From: JBFLYC01 sp040756735
GTDB taxonomy: Bacteria; Bacillota; DSM-16504; Desulfitibacterales; Desulfitibacteraceae
Length of the DNA: 64,000 nt
Assembly (NCBI GenBank): GCA_040756735.1
Contig: JBFLYC010000005.1
Coordinates: 1-64,000, forward strand
Direction of reading: 5' to 3'
The notes beneath the pieces were generated by a model. The model had not been told where the DNA came from, did no database searches, and saw only the letters and a list, made by a program, of their open reading frames with translations. The position numbers and the translations under genes are program-made. Each line of letters begins with the position of its first letter. Within the stretch, counting starts at the first letter, position 1. Below, in pieces: positions 51,772-61,803 of the stretch.

Positions 51772-52227
51772 TTGGACTTACAAGCTTTGATTGAACAAAG
51801 TAAAAACAATCATTATAAAATGCTGGTAATAATAGATAACAATAATAATCACGACAAAATAATTAACGCCATGAAAGACCAGGGCTGGACGGCTTACGAT
51901 GTTACTGAAAGTATATTAAAATTAGTTGAAAATATTCCAGAAGGAAAGGTTAAGCTGAGAATCGGAGAAAAAATAAAAAAGTGGTTTTATGATTTGCCTG
52001 ATAAAGTTATTCTCTATAACACAAATATTCTTTATTCTCCAGAACTAGGCAGATTAAACCCCGTGGGAGCCTTTAAATACAAGGGAAGAAATAAGGAAAT
52101 TATAGTTTTTGTAGAAGGCCATGTTTCTGGGGACCGTATCCAGTATTCTCAATATGGTAGGGATGACTACTCTGAGATGGATGTTAGCGAATTAATTCAT
52201 GCAAAATTGGAGGATATTGATGTATAA
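51772..52227 (+). CDS. brxF: BREX type 3 protein BrxF
   Basis: 151 residues. TTG 51772 lies after GGGGAGG. A stretch LYNTNILYSPELGRLNPVGA, then FVEGHVSGDRIQYSQYGRDD, resembles BrxF, a small protein found only in type 3 BREX systems. The annotated P-loop of the family is not obvious here. The stop overlaps the brxC start, so the pair is coupled. The position as first gene before brxC is the type 3 order, which is the main support. Confidence 0.7.
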   Translation: MDLQALIEQSKNNHYKMLVIIDNNNNHDKIINAMKDQGWTAYDVTESILKLVENIPEGKVKLRIGEKIKKWFYDLPDKVILYNTNILYSPELGRLNPVGAFKYKGRNKEIIVFVEGHVSGDRIQYSQYGRDDYSEMDVSELIHAKLEDIDV

Positions 52228-55200
52228 AATAATAGAGCTAATTAATTTTGAGCGTATAAAAGATGTTATAGACATTGATATATTATTAGACAAAAAAAGT
52301 ATGGTGGAAAAGTTTGTAATTAGTCCTTCTATAGAAGAACACTTAACTCATTTATTTGAAGACCTACAAGGGACTAATCATAAAGCTACTCAACTAGTAG
52401 GAGGGTATGGTTCCGGCAAATCCCACCTTTTAGCGTTTGTTATTTCTGTTTTAACTGAACCGGAGCTAATGGATTATATTCAGAGTGAAAAAGTAAGGAA
52501 AGCTGCTAAAGCTTTGAATAGGAATTTTGTAGTAATAAGCTGGGAACTTCAAGCTAATGATGTCCCTTTAAGTGATTATTTTTACGATCGATTAGAAATA
52601 CAATTGAATGAAAATTATGGAATTAAGTATGAAGCCCCTACAGATAAGGTTGTGGACCATAAAGCAGAAATATTTAAGATATTAGACCTAATTAAAAAAG
52701 ATAATCCTACTCGAGGTTTGGTAGTAGTAGTCGATGAAATATCTGACTTTCTCAAACAAAAAACAAAAGAAAAAATTCAGCGGGATGTGCAATTTCTTAG
52801 AATACTTGGGCAGGCTGCACAAAATTCGGATTTTACATATATAGGAGCTATGCAGGAACATGTCTTTACAAATGCTAAATATGTAGATGAAGCAGAAAGT
52901 TTTGGTCGGGTTTCCGAACGTTTTAATGTTGTTACCATTAAACGAGAAGATATAAAAAGAGTTATTTCTCGCAGAGTTTTATCTAAAAGTTCCGAGCAAA
53001 GACTAAAACTAGAAGAGTTATTTAATGAATATACTAAATATTTCCCTAATCTTAGAGCTAACTTAGATGAATATATAGACTTGTTTCCACTACATCCTTA
53101 CGTTATACAGGTTTTTAGTGAGCTGCCTTATTTTGAGAAAAGGGGCGTAATACAATTTACAATGCAGGAAGTTGAAAAAATTTTAGATGAAGAGTTTCCC
53201 TGCATGATTACCTACGATCTCATTTTTGATGAAATAAACTCAAAACATACAGTAAAAAATTTGGAAACTGTATCACCAGTTGTGGAAGCAGTACAGACCC
53301 TAGATAGTAAAATAGATTTATTAGACACACGTCATCAAGATTCAGCTCGGCAGGTTATAAAAGCCTTAGCAGTTTTAAAGCTTTACGGAAAATCAACCAA
53401 TAATGGAGCAACACTAGAAGAATTGGCTAATACTCTTTTAACCCTGCCTGCGAACAAATTTATGGAAGCAAGAGATGAATTAGAGATTGTATTAAATAAG
53501 TTACGTAAGGTTACAGACGGTCAATTTATTAATAAAACAAAAGAAGGCTATTACTTCTTAGATCTTTCCCTGGATGTAGATTATGATCAGGTCATTCTTC
53601 GTCGTACGGAAAATTTACCCGAAAATGCTTTAGATGATGAAATATTAAATATTCTCAAAGAGCAACTACAGTTACAGCCTGTTGAGGGAAATGGAATTTA
53701 TAAGGACACCTGCCGTTGGCTCAGCCGTCGTTCTTTTAGAGAAGGAATTTTTGTTTATGCTACCGCTAAAGGAGAAAAAAAGAAGCTTACAGGAGAGTAC
53801 CAGATTATCTTTCTATCTCCTTTTGCTGCAAGTAGCCCTTATAAATCTGCCCAAAATACACTGGTAGTATCAGGTTCTCTTTCTTCAGAGGCGGTGGAAG
53901 AATTAAAGAAAGTAGCAGCAGCCCGGGCATTAATAGCTGATAACTTCAACCGGAGTATTATGCAGAAAAAGCTTGTCGCTTTAAAAAAGAACTTTACTGA
54001 AAAGCTTATAAAAGCTTATTTGGATACAGGCAAAGCGGACTTTGCCAACAACAATAAAAGTATAAGAAGCTTAATTAGCAGGGAGTTCACTAATTTTGAC
54101 GAACTGTTTTCCGAGATTAAACCCGCCCTTTTAGATGAATATTTTACTTCCCGCTATCCCGAGCATCCTAAATTTGCTCAAGCCATATCTAGGGACAATA
54201 TTGCCGGAGAGTTTTCTAGTGCATTAAAAGAGCTTGTAAATAAGGGGAGCAGTCAAGAGCTTTTTTCTAATGCTAAATCTATTTTTAATGCGCTAGATTT
54301 ACTTGATGAGGAAGGCAATTTTTCTACTGCTAAAAGCAAGGCAGCCAGCCATATACGTCAAGTTGCTAAAGAAAAAAAGGGTATAAATGTTAGTATAAAT
54401 GAAATTATTGAAAAGTTTTCTGATGTCCCCTATGGCTATGACCCCATAATGACTAAATTTGTTTTTACGGTTCTCACATATAACGGAGAAATAATACTTA
54501 AGGCAGCAGGTGGAAAAACAATAACTTCCTCAGAAATTGCTGAAACCTTTAGCGCTGGGCTTGATACTTTTGAGAACATCCGCTATTTTACCGTGGAAGA
54601 AGATATTGACATTCAGCCCATAATAAATTTGTTTAATGCTTTAGATATAAAACCAGATTATCTTCGTTCACCTTTGAAAAGGGGTAATGCTGTTCAAGAT
54701 TTTCGTACTAGATTTTTAGAAATTAAGGAACAGCTACAGCAGCTAAAACAGCATTTGGAGAAAATTTCTATTCATGACAGTGAAATAATAGACGTTGATG
54801 GTTTGCAAGCTAAGCATGAAGAATTATCTGTTCTTCCCATTGATGATTTTGAGAAGATAAAAACCCCTTCTAACTTAAAAAATATTATATACCTACATAG
54901 TCAAATTAAAGAAATAAGTAAGGCTCATCAATTACTTCATAAACTAACAGCGTTTTATGACTCTTACTTCTCTGATATAAAGAAAGACTTGGAGTATGCT
55001 ATAGAAGTGCAAAATATTATGAATGAATATCCTGGTATTATTGATGCAGAAGGCATAGATGCTTTATTATTTGATGCATTTGCCATATTAAAAGATGCTG
55101 AAAGGTTTCTTGAGAGAGAGGAATTGGTTCCTTTAATTGGCAAGCTGCAGCAGATACGCAAAAAATATAAAGCTGCTTACTATAAGGCCCATGAAAAATA

Positions 55201-55819
55201 TACCGGGAGCAAAGTTGACTGGAAAAGCCTTGATGATATTTGCAAAAGCAAGGAATTTCTTAATTTAAAAACTTTACAAAGTGTATCTCTATTTAAAAAT
55301 GCTCAGTTTCTAAAATTAGAAGATGAGATATCCCGGCTGTCAGGGCTTCGTTGCACAAAATTTAAAGCAGACATTTTAGATGAAAAAACTATCTGCCCTC
55401 ACTGCCATTTCCCACAGGGTTTTAAAGGAGAGGATATTGATAATCGGTTGCAACAGATTGAAGATAAAGTAAAAGATATTTATAAAGAATCAGAGGATTT
55501 AATTTTAGGCGAGCTTGATGAATACAAAGAAAATCTTCAATTATTAAGAAAAAATGAGCGTGAATTAATAGAAGATGTCATAAATGAAGGGCAGCTGCCT
55601 GAAACCATAACAGAAGAACACGTTGCAGCTCTAAATAATCTGTTTAAAGAGCTAGAGTGTATAGAAATATCACCTCAAGAATTGGCAAAAGAAATATTTA
55701 AAGAATCACAGGTTTTAGACTATGAAGCCTTTAGCCAAAAACTGGAGGAAGTTAAAAATAATTTAATTGCAGGCCGAGATAGGGACAGAGTAAGGATAAA
55801 GCTATCGGAGGGTGAGTAA
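52220..55819 (+). CDS. brxC: BREX ATPase BrxC (type 3, DUF6079-like)
   Basis: About 1199 residues, a large P-loop ATPase required for phage defence and host methylation in BREX. Walker A is LVGGYGSGKSHLLAFV near residue 60 and Walker B is GLVVVVDEISDFL near 170. The middle is helical with long coiled coils (about 830-1000). A four-Cys/His zinc site sits near the C terminus (LRCTKFKADILD, then ICPHCHFPQGF). ATG 52220 lies after TTGGAGG; it is 21 bases inside the longest frame. pglX starts 2 bp after the stop. Confidence 0.9.
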   Translation: MYKIIELINFERIKDVIDIDILLDKKSMVEKFVISPSIEEHLTHLFEDLQGTNHKATQLVGGYGSGKSHLLAFVISVLTEPELMDYIQSEKVRKAAKALNRNFVVISWELQANDVPLSDYFYDRLEIQLNENYGIKYEAPTDKVVDHKAEIFKILDLIKKDNPTRGLVVVVDEISDFLKQKTKEKIQRDVQFLRILGQAAQNSDFTYIGAMQEHVFTNAKYVDEAESFGRVSERFNVVTIKREDIKRVISRRVLSKSSEQRLKLEELFNEYTKYFPNLRANLDEYIDLFPLHPYVIQVFSELPYFEKRGVIQFTMQEVEKILDEEFPCMITYDLIFDEINSKHTVKNLETVSPVVEAVQTLDSKIDLLDTRHQDSARQVIKALAVLKLYGKSTNNGATLEELANTLLTLPANKFMEARDELEIVLNKLRKVTDGQFINKTKEGYYFLDLSLDVDYDQVILRRTENLPENALDDEILNILKEQLQLQPVEGNGIYKDTCRWLSRRSFREGIFVYATAKGEKKKLTGEYQIIFLSPFAASSPYKSAQNTLVVSGSLSSEAVEELKKVAAARALIADNFNRSIMQKKLVALKKNFTEKLIKAYLDTGKADFANNNKSIRSLISREFTNFDELFSEIKPALLDEYFTSRYPEHPKFAQAISRDNIAGEFSSALKELVNKGSSQELFSNAKSIFNALDLLDEEGNFSTAKSKAASHIRQVAKEKKGINVSINEIIEKFSDVPYGYDPIMTKFVFTVLTYNGEIILKAAGGKTITSSEIAETFSAGLDTFENIRYFTVEEDIDIQPIINLFNALDIKPDYLRSPLKRGNAVQDFRTRFLEIKEQLQQLKQHLEKISIHDSEIIDVDGLQAKHEELSVLPIDDFEKIKTPSNLKNIIYLHSQIKEISKAHQLLHKLTAFYDSYFSDIKKDLEYAIEVQNIMNEYPGIIDAEGIDALLFDAFAILKDAERFLEREELVPLIGKLQQIRKKYKAAYYKAHEKYTGSKVDWKSLDDICKSKEFLNLKTLQSVSLFKNAQFLKLEDEISRLSGLRCTKFKADILDEKTICPHCHFPQGFKGEDIDNRLQQIEDKVKDIYKESEDLILGELDEYKENLQLLRKNERELIEDVINEGQLPETITEEHVAALNNLFKELECIEISPQELAKEIFKESQVLDYEAFSQKLEEVKNNLIAGRDRDRVRIKLSEGE

Positions 55820-55821
55820 AG

Positions 55822-58359
55822 ATGAGTAGCCAGATGAAAATAGACTTCGGTAATAAAAGGGAAAAAGAAAAAGATGAATTTGCTGAGAACATTAAACCGT
55901 TATCAGAGCTGCTGGATTCTATTAGAGATATAGAAGGGTTCCCCATAGGAAAGGACGAGGATATTCTTGCTCTCTCCGAACCACCCTATTATACGGCCTG
56001 TCCTAATCCATATATTAATGATTATATAAAACAATATGGTAAGCCTTATGACTCAGAAAAAGATGGCTACCATCGTACTCCCTTTATAGGAGATGTCAGC
56101 GAAGGTAAAAATGATCCTATTTATAATGCCCACTCCTACCATACTAAGGTCCCTCATAAAGCCATAATGAAGTATATTGAGCGCTATACAGAAGAAGGAG
56201 ACATTGTTTTTGATGGTTTCTGTGGTTCAGGTATGACAGGGGTAGCGGCCCAGATGTTAAATCGTCGTGCAATTCTTTCAGACCTTTCCCCAGCAGCTAC
56301 TTTTATAGCATATAACTACAATACTCCAGTAGATGTAGATGAGTTTGAAACCGAGGCAGAAAGAATATTAGAAGAGGTAGGAAAAGAATGTGGCTGGATG
56401 TATGAAACCTTACATATTGATGGGAAGACAAAAGGGAAAATCAACTACACCGTTTGGTCGGATGTTTTTATCTGTCCTTATTGTACGAACGAATATGTAT
56501 TTTGGGATGCTGCTGTGGATAAAGAGCAAGGGAAAGTGAAAAATAGTTATCCTTGTCCAGTATGTCAGGCGGAACTAACCAAAAGAGAATGTGAAAGAGC
56601 TACTACAACTTTTTTTGATAAAGCAATTAACCAGGAGGTTACTCAAGCAAAGCAGGTGCCTGTACTTATAAACTATTCTGTGGGAAAAAACCGGTATAAA
56701 AAAGAACCCGAAGAATTTGATTTAAAACTAATTAAACAAATAGAGGATAGCAGTATTCCTTATTGGTATCCGACAAATCGTATGATAGAAGGAGATGAAT
56801 CTAGAAGAAACGATGGTCTGGGAATAACACATGTGCATCATTTTTATACAAAGAGGAATTTATGGGTGCTTAGTACTCTATTATTCAGAATTTCTAAAAT
56901 TTCTAGCTTTCACTTAAGGGCAAAGGTTCTTTGGGCATTTAATAGTGTTCAACAAAGACATGGTAAACTAAATGCCCATAGATTTAATGTTTCTTTTCCT
57001 TCTAATATTACCAGTGGCACTCTTTATATCCCTTCTATGATAAGAGAAAACAACTTCTTTGACCAATTAAGAAATAAAATCTTTCGTAGATTATTAAAAG
57101 TAGTATTCAAAAAAACAAATAACAGTCAAGTTTTTACTGGAACTGCAAGCACATCATATACTTGGTTAAGACAGGATTCTGTAGATTATATCTTTACCGA
57201 CCCACCCTTTGGAGATAATCTTATGTATTCCGAACTAAACTTTTTGTGGGAGTCCTGGCTTAAAGTTTTTACAAACAATAAAACCGAAGCTATTGTCAAT
57301 AAAACTCAAGGAAAATCTTTGCAGGAATATAAGGATTTAATGACAGCTTGTTTTAATGAAATGTACCGTATATTAAAACCAAACCGTTGGATGACGGTAG
57401 TATTTCATAATTCCAAAGCTTCTGTATGGAATGCAATTCAGGATGCTATTACAAAAGCGGGCTTTGTTATAGCCCAGGTGGCAGTTCTTGATAAGAAACA
57501 GGGAAGCTTTAAACAGGTAACCTCCGCAGGGGCCGTAAAAAATGATTTGGTAATTAACGCTTATAAACCAAAAAAAGAATTTGAGTATCATTTCCTTAAA
57601 AATGCAGGTCAAAATATGGAAAAAGAATTCATTGAGGAACACCTTGAACATTTACCTCCACAACCCAATATTGAGCGTACTGAGCAAATGCTGTACTCAA
57701 AGATGCTAGCTCATTATGTTCAAAGGGGTTTTGCTATTAGGTTGGGCGCTCGCCAGTTTCATAAGTTGCTGGATAATAACTTTAAATTTATAGACGGATA
57801 TTGGTTTTTAGAAGAACAGCTTCCTGAGTATGAAGAGTGGAAAAAGGCCAATGGGCTGGACTCAATTAAAGAGATAAAAATGGGCATGCAAACTTTGTTT
57901 GTCTCTGATGAGAAGTCAGCCTTGATTTGGCTGTATAATTTCCTTGATGAACCTAAAACATATAGTGAGATTTATACAGCTTATAATAAAGTTGTAATAC
58001 GCATAGAAGATGAAATACCAGAGCTAAGGGAGCTTTTGGATAAAAACTTTATTTTTGAAGATAAAACATACCGTCGTCCTCGCACTGAGAAGGAGAAGGA
58101 AGCAATTGAGGAACAAAGGGAAAAAGAGTTGGATAAAGCCTTTGACAAGTTATTATTAGAAGCCCGAACAAGTACTATGCGTTTAAAGAATATTAGAAAG
58201 GAAGCCCTTAAATACGGTTTTACAAAGGCATACAAAGAAAAAAGGTATGATGATATCCTGGATATAGCTAAAAGGCTAAATAAGAAAATATTAGAAGAAA
58301 ACAGTGAAATAAATGACTTTGTAGAAATTGCCCAGCTGAAAGTAGGAGAGGAGGATTAA
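55822..58359 (+). CDS. pglX: BREX type 3 adenine-specific DNA methyltransferase PglXI
   Basis: 845 residues. Methylates host DNA for self-recognition. SAM motif I is in VFDGFCGSGMTGVAAQML and catalytic motif IV is in YIFTDPPFGDNLMYSELNF (DPPF). A zinc-ribbon-like insert has FICPYCTNEYVFW and SYPCPVCQAELTKREC. The order of motif I before IV with a long insert and a long C-terminal target-recognition region fits N6/N4 DNA methylases of BREX-3. Translationally adjacent to brxC. Confidence 0.92.
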   Translation: MSSQMKIDFGNKREKEKDEFAENIKPLSELLDSIRDIEGFPIGKDEDILALSEPPYYTACPNPYINDYIKQYGKPYDSEKDGYHRTPFIGDVSEGKNDPIYNAHSYHTKVPHKAIMKYIERYTEEGDIVFDGFCGSGMTGVAAQMLNRRAILSDLSPAATFIAYNYNTPVDVDEFETEAERILEEVGKECGWMYETLHIDGKTKGKINYTVWSDVFICPYCTNEYVFWDAAVDKEQGKVKNSYPCPVCQAELTKRECERATTTFFDKAINQEVTQAKQVPVLINYSVGKNRYKKEPEEFDLKLIKQIEDSSIPYWYPTNRMIEGDESRRNDGLGITHVHHFYTKRNLWVLSTLLFRISKISSFHLRAKVLWAFNSVQQRHGKLNAHRFNVSFPSNITSGTLYIPSMIRENNFFDQLRNKIFRRLLKVVFKKTNNSQVFTGTASTSYTWLRQDSVDYIFTDPPFGDNLMYSELNFLWESWLKVFTNNKTEAIVNKTQGKSLQEYKDLMTACFNEMYRILKPNRWMTVVFHNSKASVWNAIQDAITKAGFVIAQVAVLDKKQGSFKQVTSAGAVKNDLVINAYKPKKEFEYHFLKNAGQNMEKEFIEEHLEHLPPQPNIERTEQMLYSKMLAHYVQRGFAIRLGARQFHKLLDNNFKFIDGYWFLEEQLPEYEEWKKANGLDSIKEIKMGMQTLFVSDEKSALIWLYNFLDEPKTYSEIYTAYNKVVIRIEDEIPELRELLDKNFIFEDKTYRRPRTEKEKEAIEEQREKELDKAFDKLLLEARTSTMRLKNIRKEALKYGFTKAYKEKRYDDILDIAKRLNKKILEENSEINDFVEIAQLKVGEED

Positions 58360-58369
58360 GAGAAAGGGC

Positions 58370-59186
58370 ATGCAGACTGGTTCACAAGTTAGAAGTAAAA
58401 CTTACCCGGAAAAAAGGCCGGGAACTGTTATTGATGTGCAAAGCTTTGCCGGAAGATATTATGTAGAAGTCTTTTTTGAAAAAACTCAAGAGAAAATAAT
58501 GCTGTTGTTTTGCTGCAGAACAAGTTAAGGCTCTACAGACCCAAGAAGGCTTCCAGTCTGCAGGTGGTTTTAAAATCTTGCCTCTTCCTCATCAATTATT
58601 GGCAGTAAATTTTGTCCTGGACCAGTTAAATCACGAGTGAAATTTATTAAGCCTGGTGGACCCCTATTTGTTTACAAGTGATAAAGACTTCACCCCTGCT
58701 AACGTGCGCAAGGTGACTGTCAGGAATAATAAGAGGGCAGTTGTGGATTTTCAAGGAAAGAGGATTTTCAAACAGAGAATTACCTCTTTATGTTTGATAG
58801 AAATAGATCCAGAAAAAGACAAAGTAGAATTGGAACTATATCAGGCTGTTACGGATTATGTTTCTAACTTTTATGATTTAGCAAGCAGACATAATGATAG
58901 AATTATGATGTTTCTTCTTTTAATATACCAAAGAATGGTCAGTAGTAGTTCAAAAGCAATTTTGTTATCATTAAGCCGCAGATTGGAAAAATTACAGGGG
59001 ATAAAAAGCGGGATTATAGAATTAGAAAATAAGATTGAGGAAATAGAAGAAGGGACTTGGGATGAATTAAGCGATAAGGTAGCAGAAGATCAACTGCTTT
59101 ATTTGGAAAGAAATATAGTAAGCAGTAATATTATCAAAGATATGCATCATTTGGATATGGAAATAGTTCAGCTAAAAAAAGACTGA
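58370..59186 (+). pseudogene. brxHII: BREX type 3 helicase BrxHII, internally deleted remnant
   Basis: ATG 58370 gives MQTGSQVRSKTYPEKRPGTV, and the frame shifts near 58510. The next frame (ILPLPHQLLAVNFVLDQLNH) is the Q-motif region of SNF2-type helicases and ends at TGA 58638. In the same frame NLLSLVDPYLFTSDKDFTP, then RITSLCLIEIDPEKDKVELE and RRLEKLQGI match the middle linker of such helicases. Walker A, DEAH and the entire second RecA lobe are missing. Family members run to about 900-1000 residues; only about 270 remain. Position between pglX and pglZ is where brxHII stands in type 3 loci. Confidence 0.8.
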
Positions 59187-59238
59187 ACTCGACCGTAAAA
59201 AATGCTTGTTTCAGATTTGGAATTTTTACAAATAGCTT

Positions 59239-60663
59239 ATGTGGAGTTTGTTTGATATGGAAAAATGGTACAAGCCTTTACTAGAAAAAGTTAATAACTC
59301 TTATAGGAACTGGATTATAGTAATAGATATGGCAGGATTTAGTCTAAAGGAAGATGTTATTCAAGCTTTAGCTGCTGACTTTGCGTTGCATCATTACGAG
59401 GGAGAGCTAAAGCTGCGATCTTTTTTGACAAAAAATAAGGGGCGGCGGGTAATTATTTTTAAAAACTCAAGGTCTGGCTATATTCCTTATGATGTAGAAG
59501 AGAACGCCGAGATAATAAAATGGTCTCTAGAAGATGTGCCAGTTTTTTATAATTTACCTACAGCAACGGAAGATAAAGAAATTATTCGTGAAGTTTTTTT
59601 GCCAGAAATTAATAATATTGAAAATAAGATAAAGGACTTGTTAAAAAAGCAAGCTATTCCTTGGAGGGATGTAGCAGCTCTTTGGGGAAAGCTTTCTTGC
59701 TTGAGGGACGAAAATAGGTATGCTTTAAAATCTGAAGATGCTTTTAAAGAAAAAACTTTTAAAACACTTGAAAAGATAATAGAAGAAAAATTTTGCGATT
59801 TTATTAAGAATGATTATAACAACCTCTTTTTTGATAGTTTTTTATCTGGCCCGCCCACTATCGATAAAATAATGCATTATCTAATTAACCAGGAGGAGGA
59901 AAAGAAAGCCCTTATCTGTCTAGATTGTATGGGTTTTCAAGAATGGTATTGCGTGAAGAATTATTTAGAAGATAAAGGTGTAAAAAACTTTAAAGAAAAA
60001 GCGACTTTTGCTCTCTTGCCTACTTTAACAGGTATTTCTCGGAAGGCATTATTTACCGGAGAAAAATTAGTTACTAAAAAAATTAAAGAAGATGAAGGCT
60101 TTTTAGATTTTATTAGAAGAAATAGTGCTCCCCGAATGGGAAAAAAAGTTTATTTTTTTGCAAATAAAGATCCTAAATTAACCTTAGATTATTTCGACTA
60201 TGATATATGTGGCATTGTTTTTAATTTTATAGATGATACTGCTCATAAGGCTCAAGTAGTAAAGGGCGGAAAAATGCTTATGCAAAATAATTTGAAAATA
60301 ATTTTAAGAGAGGAGCAACTTGCTGAAATTATTACAAGGTTTATTGAGAGGGAATATAAGGTTTACATAGCTTCTGATCATGGTTCTATTTGGTGTCATG
60401 GTATGGGAGTAGAGCCAAAAAAACATCTAGTTGATGATAAGGCCAAAAGGGTTGCTATTTACCCAAATGAAAAATTGGCTCAAGAGTTCATGCAGGAAAG
60501 TGAAAATCTTATTTTATATAAAAATAAAGAAATACTTGCTGAAAGTGTTGCAGTTTTCCCTATTGGACGGAATATGTATGCAAATGAAAAAGAATCAGGT
60601 ATTACTCATGGTGGACATCATTTAGAAGAGGTAGTAGTGCCTTTTGTGGAGGTTTTGGGATGA
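59239..60663 (+). CDS. pglZ: BREX phosphatase-fold protein PglZ
   Basis: 474 residues, shorter than many PglZ proteins (often 650-850). The alkaline-phosphatase core is intact: metal Asp in ALICLDCMGFQEWY, nucleophile Thr in LLPTLTGISRKALFTGE, NFIDDTAH, then IASDHGSIWCHGMG and ITHGGHHLEEVVVPFVEV. The N-terminal 200 residues are divergent. The ATG at 59257 follows GGAG and may be the true start. Its stop overlaps the next start (ATGA). Confidence 0.92.
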   Translation: MWSLFDMEKWYKPLLEKVNNSYRNWIIVIDMAGFSLKEDVIQALAADFALHHYEGELKLRSFLTKNKGRRVIIFKNSRSGYIPYDVEENAEIIKWSLEDVPVFYNLPTATEDKEIIREVFLPEINNIENKIKDLLKKQAIPWRDVAALWGKLSCLRDENRYALKSEDAFKEKTFKTLEKIIEEKFCDFIKNDYNNLFFDSFLSGPPTIDKIMHYLINQEEEKKALICLDCMGFQEWYCVKNYLEDKGVKNFKEKATFALLPTLTGISRKALFTGEKLVTKKIKEDEGFLDFIRRNSAPRMGKKVYFFANKDPKLTLDYFDYDICGIVFNFIDDTAHKAQVVKGGKMLMQNNLKIILREEQLAEIITRFIEREYKVYIASDHGSIWCHGMGVEPKKHLVDDKAKRVAIYPNEKLAQEFMQESENLILYKNKEILAESVAVFPIGRNMYANEKESGITHGGHHLEEVVVPFVEVLG

Positions 60664-61358
60664 TAGGATTTGATCGACCGCTAAAACCAAGGTGGATATA
60701 TGAAACTCTTCTCCTGGTAGAACCGGGACAAAAGATATCCGAATTAAAAAAACCTTTTGAGAGTATAGCTATAGAACTTACGGGTAAAGAAGGAAAAAGA
60801 AAGGTCCGTACTGTCCTTTTTCGCAGTTTTATTCGGGACGATAACAAGGCAAGAGTAAAAAGGGAGTTAATGTTAAAAAAACTAACGGAGGAGTATGATT
60901 TAGAGTTCATGACTCCTATTTATTTGTTTTATTTAATAGGCAAAACTCCAGTAGTTTATAAAATTTCTGAACATATATTTCGACTCTATGGCTTTGGGGA
61001 AGAAATAAATTTGTCTTTTTTAAAAAATAAATTAGTTGATATTTATGGGGAACGAGATGTAGTTAAAAGATCAGTGGGATCATTTATAAAAACGCTAATT
61101 TTCTTCGGGGTTGTAAAAGAATGTAATAGTAAAAAAATATTAAAAAATAAATTACAAGTTAATGAGGAACAATTTCGTATTATGATACAGTTACTTTCAT
61201 ATGAAATTATTTGTTCCCCTCAAATTTCTTTGACGCATCTACCTAAAATATTTATGTTCTTTGAATTGCCTGATTTACAAATAGTCGCACAGAAATATAT
61301 TGGACGATATTGGGACTACCAGCACAGGGTAAAAGACGAGCTTTTGATAGTATTTTAA
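60660..61358 (+). CDS. Putative BrxA-like protein of the BREX type 3 locus
   Basis: 232 residues, basic and helical, without signal or membrane segments. Starts IGFDRPLKPRWIYETLLLVE and later has EYDLEFMTPIYLFYLIGKTP and KRSVGSFIKTLIFFGVV. The place as last gene after pglZ, coupled by ATGA, is where brxA sits in type 3 BREX, and the length fits. Sequence resemblance to the DUF1819 (BrxA) family is weak by eye, so the name rests mainly on context. Confidence 0.55.
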   Translation: MIGFDRPLKPRWIYETLLLVEPGQKISELKKPFESIAIELTGKEGKRKVRTVLFRSFIRDDNKARVKRELMLKKLTEEYDLEFMTPIYLFYLIGKTPVVYKISEHIFRLYGFGEEINLSFLKNKLVDIYGERDVVKRSVGSFIKTLIFFGVVKECNSKKILKNKLQVNEEQFRIMIQLLSYEIICSPQISLTHLPKIFMFFELPDLQIVAQKYIGRYWDYQHRVKDELLIVF

Positions 61359-61803
61359 ATCACTAAAAGAGCAACAAACAGCCACATGAGAAACCATTGG
61401 GAGTTAATGATAAGACTTTTTATTATTCGAATTCAAACCCAAGAATAGGCATGTTAATGCAAAATCCTGGGTCTGCAAGTAAAGAAGAAAGAAAGCTTTA
61501 AAGTTAGCACAAAATCTTGATGATAAGGTGAAAATACAAATTAATTTCCTGCAAAAATGGGTTAAAAATAATTCTACTCATTTCTTTAACACTTTTTTCA
61601 AGTTATTGAAAATTAGCAATTGATGATTGTTAAAGGATTATGAAGAATTATGTAGAAATATTAAATCGACACAGCCATTGATAGATGGTTAAATATAGGC
61701 AAATGATTTATAATGAGACAACTAAAAAGAATGTGTCTTCGGTGTTGACCTGCAAAATACATTTTTGTGCCTATTGGTATTGGACACAGTTTGGAGGTAT
61801 ACC
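61359..61803. other. Intergenic region between BREX and thrC
   Basis: 445 bp with no supported gene. The strand is AT-rich and has stop codons in all frames. It may hold scraps of a lost gene. thrC's ribosome site (GGAGGT, 61794-61799) is at its right end. Confidence 0.6.

Noticed and set aside
58638..58640. In-frame TGA in the brxHII remnant read as selenocysteine
   Set aside because: The cell has Sec machinery, but the codon sits at a deletion junction, helicases have no Sec, and no SECIS-like hairpin follows it.
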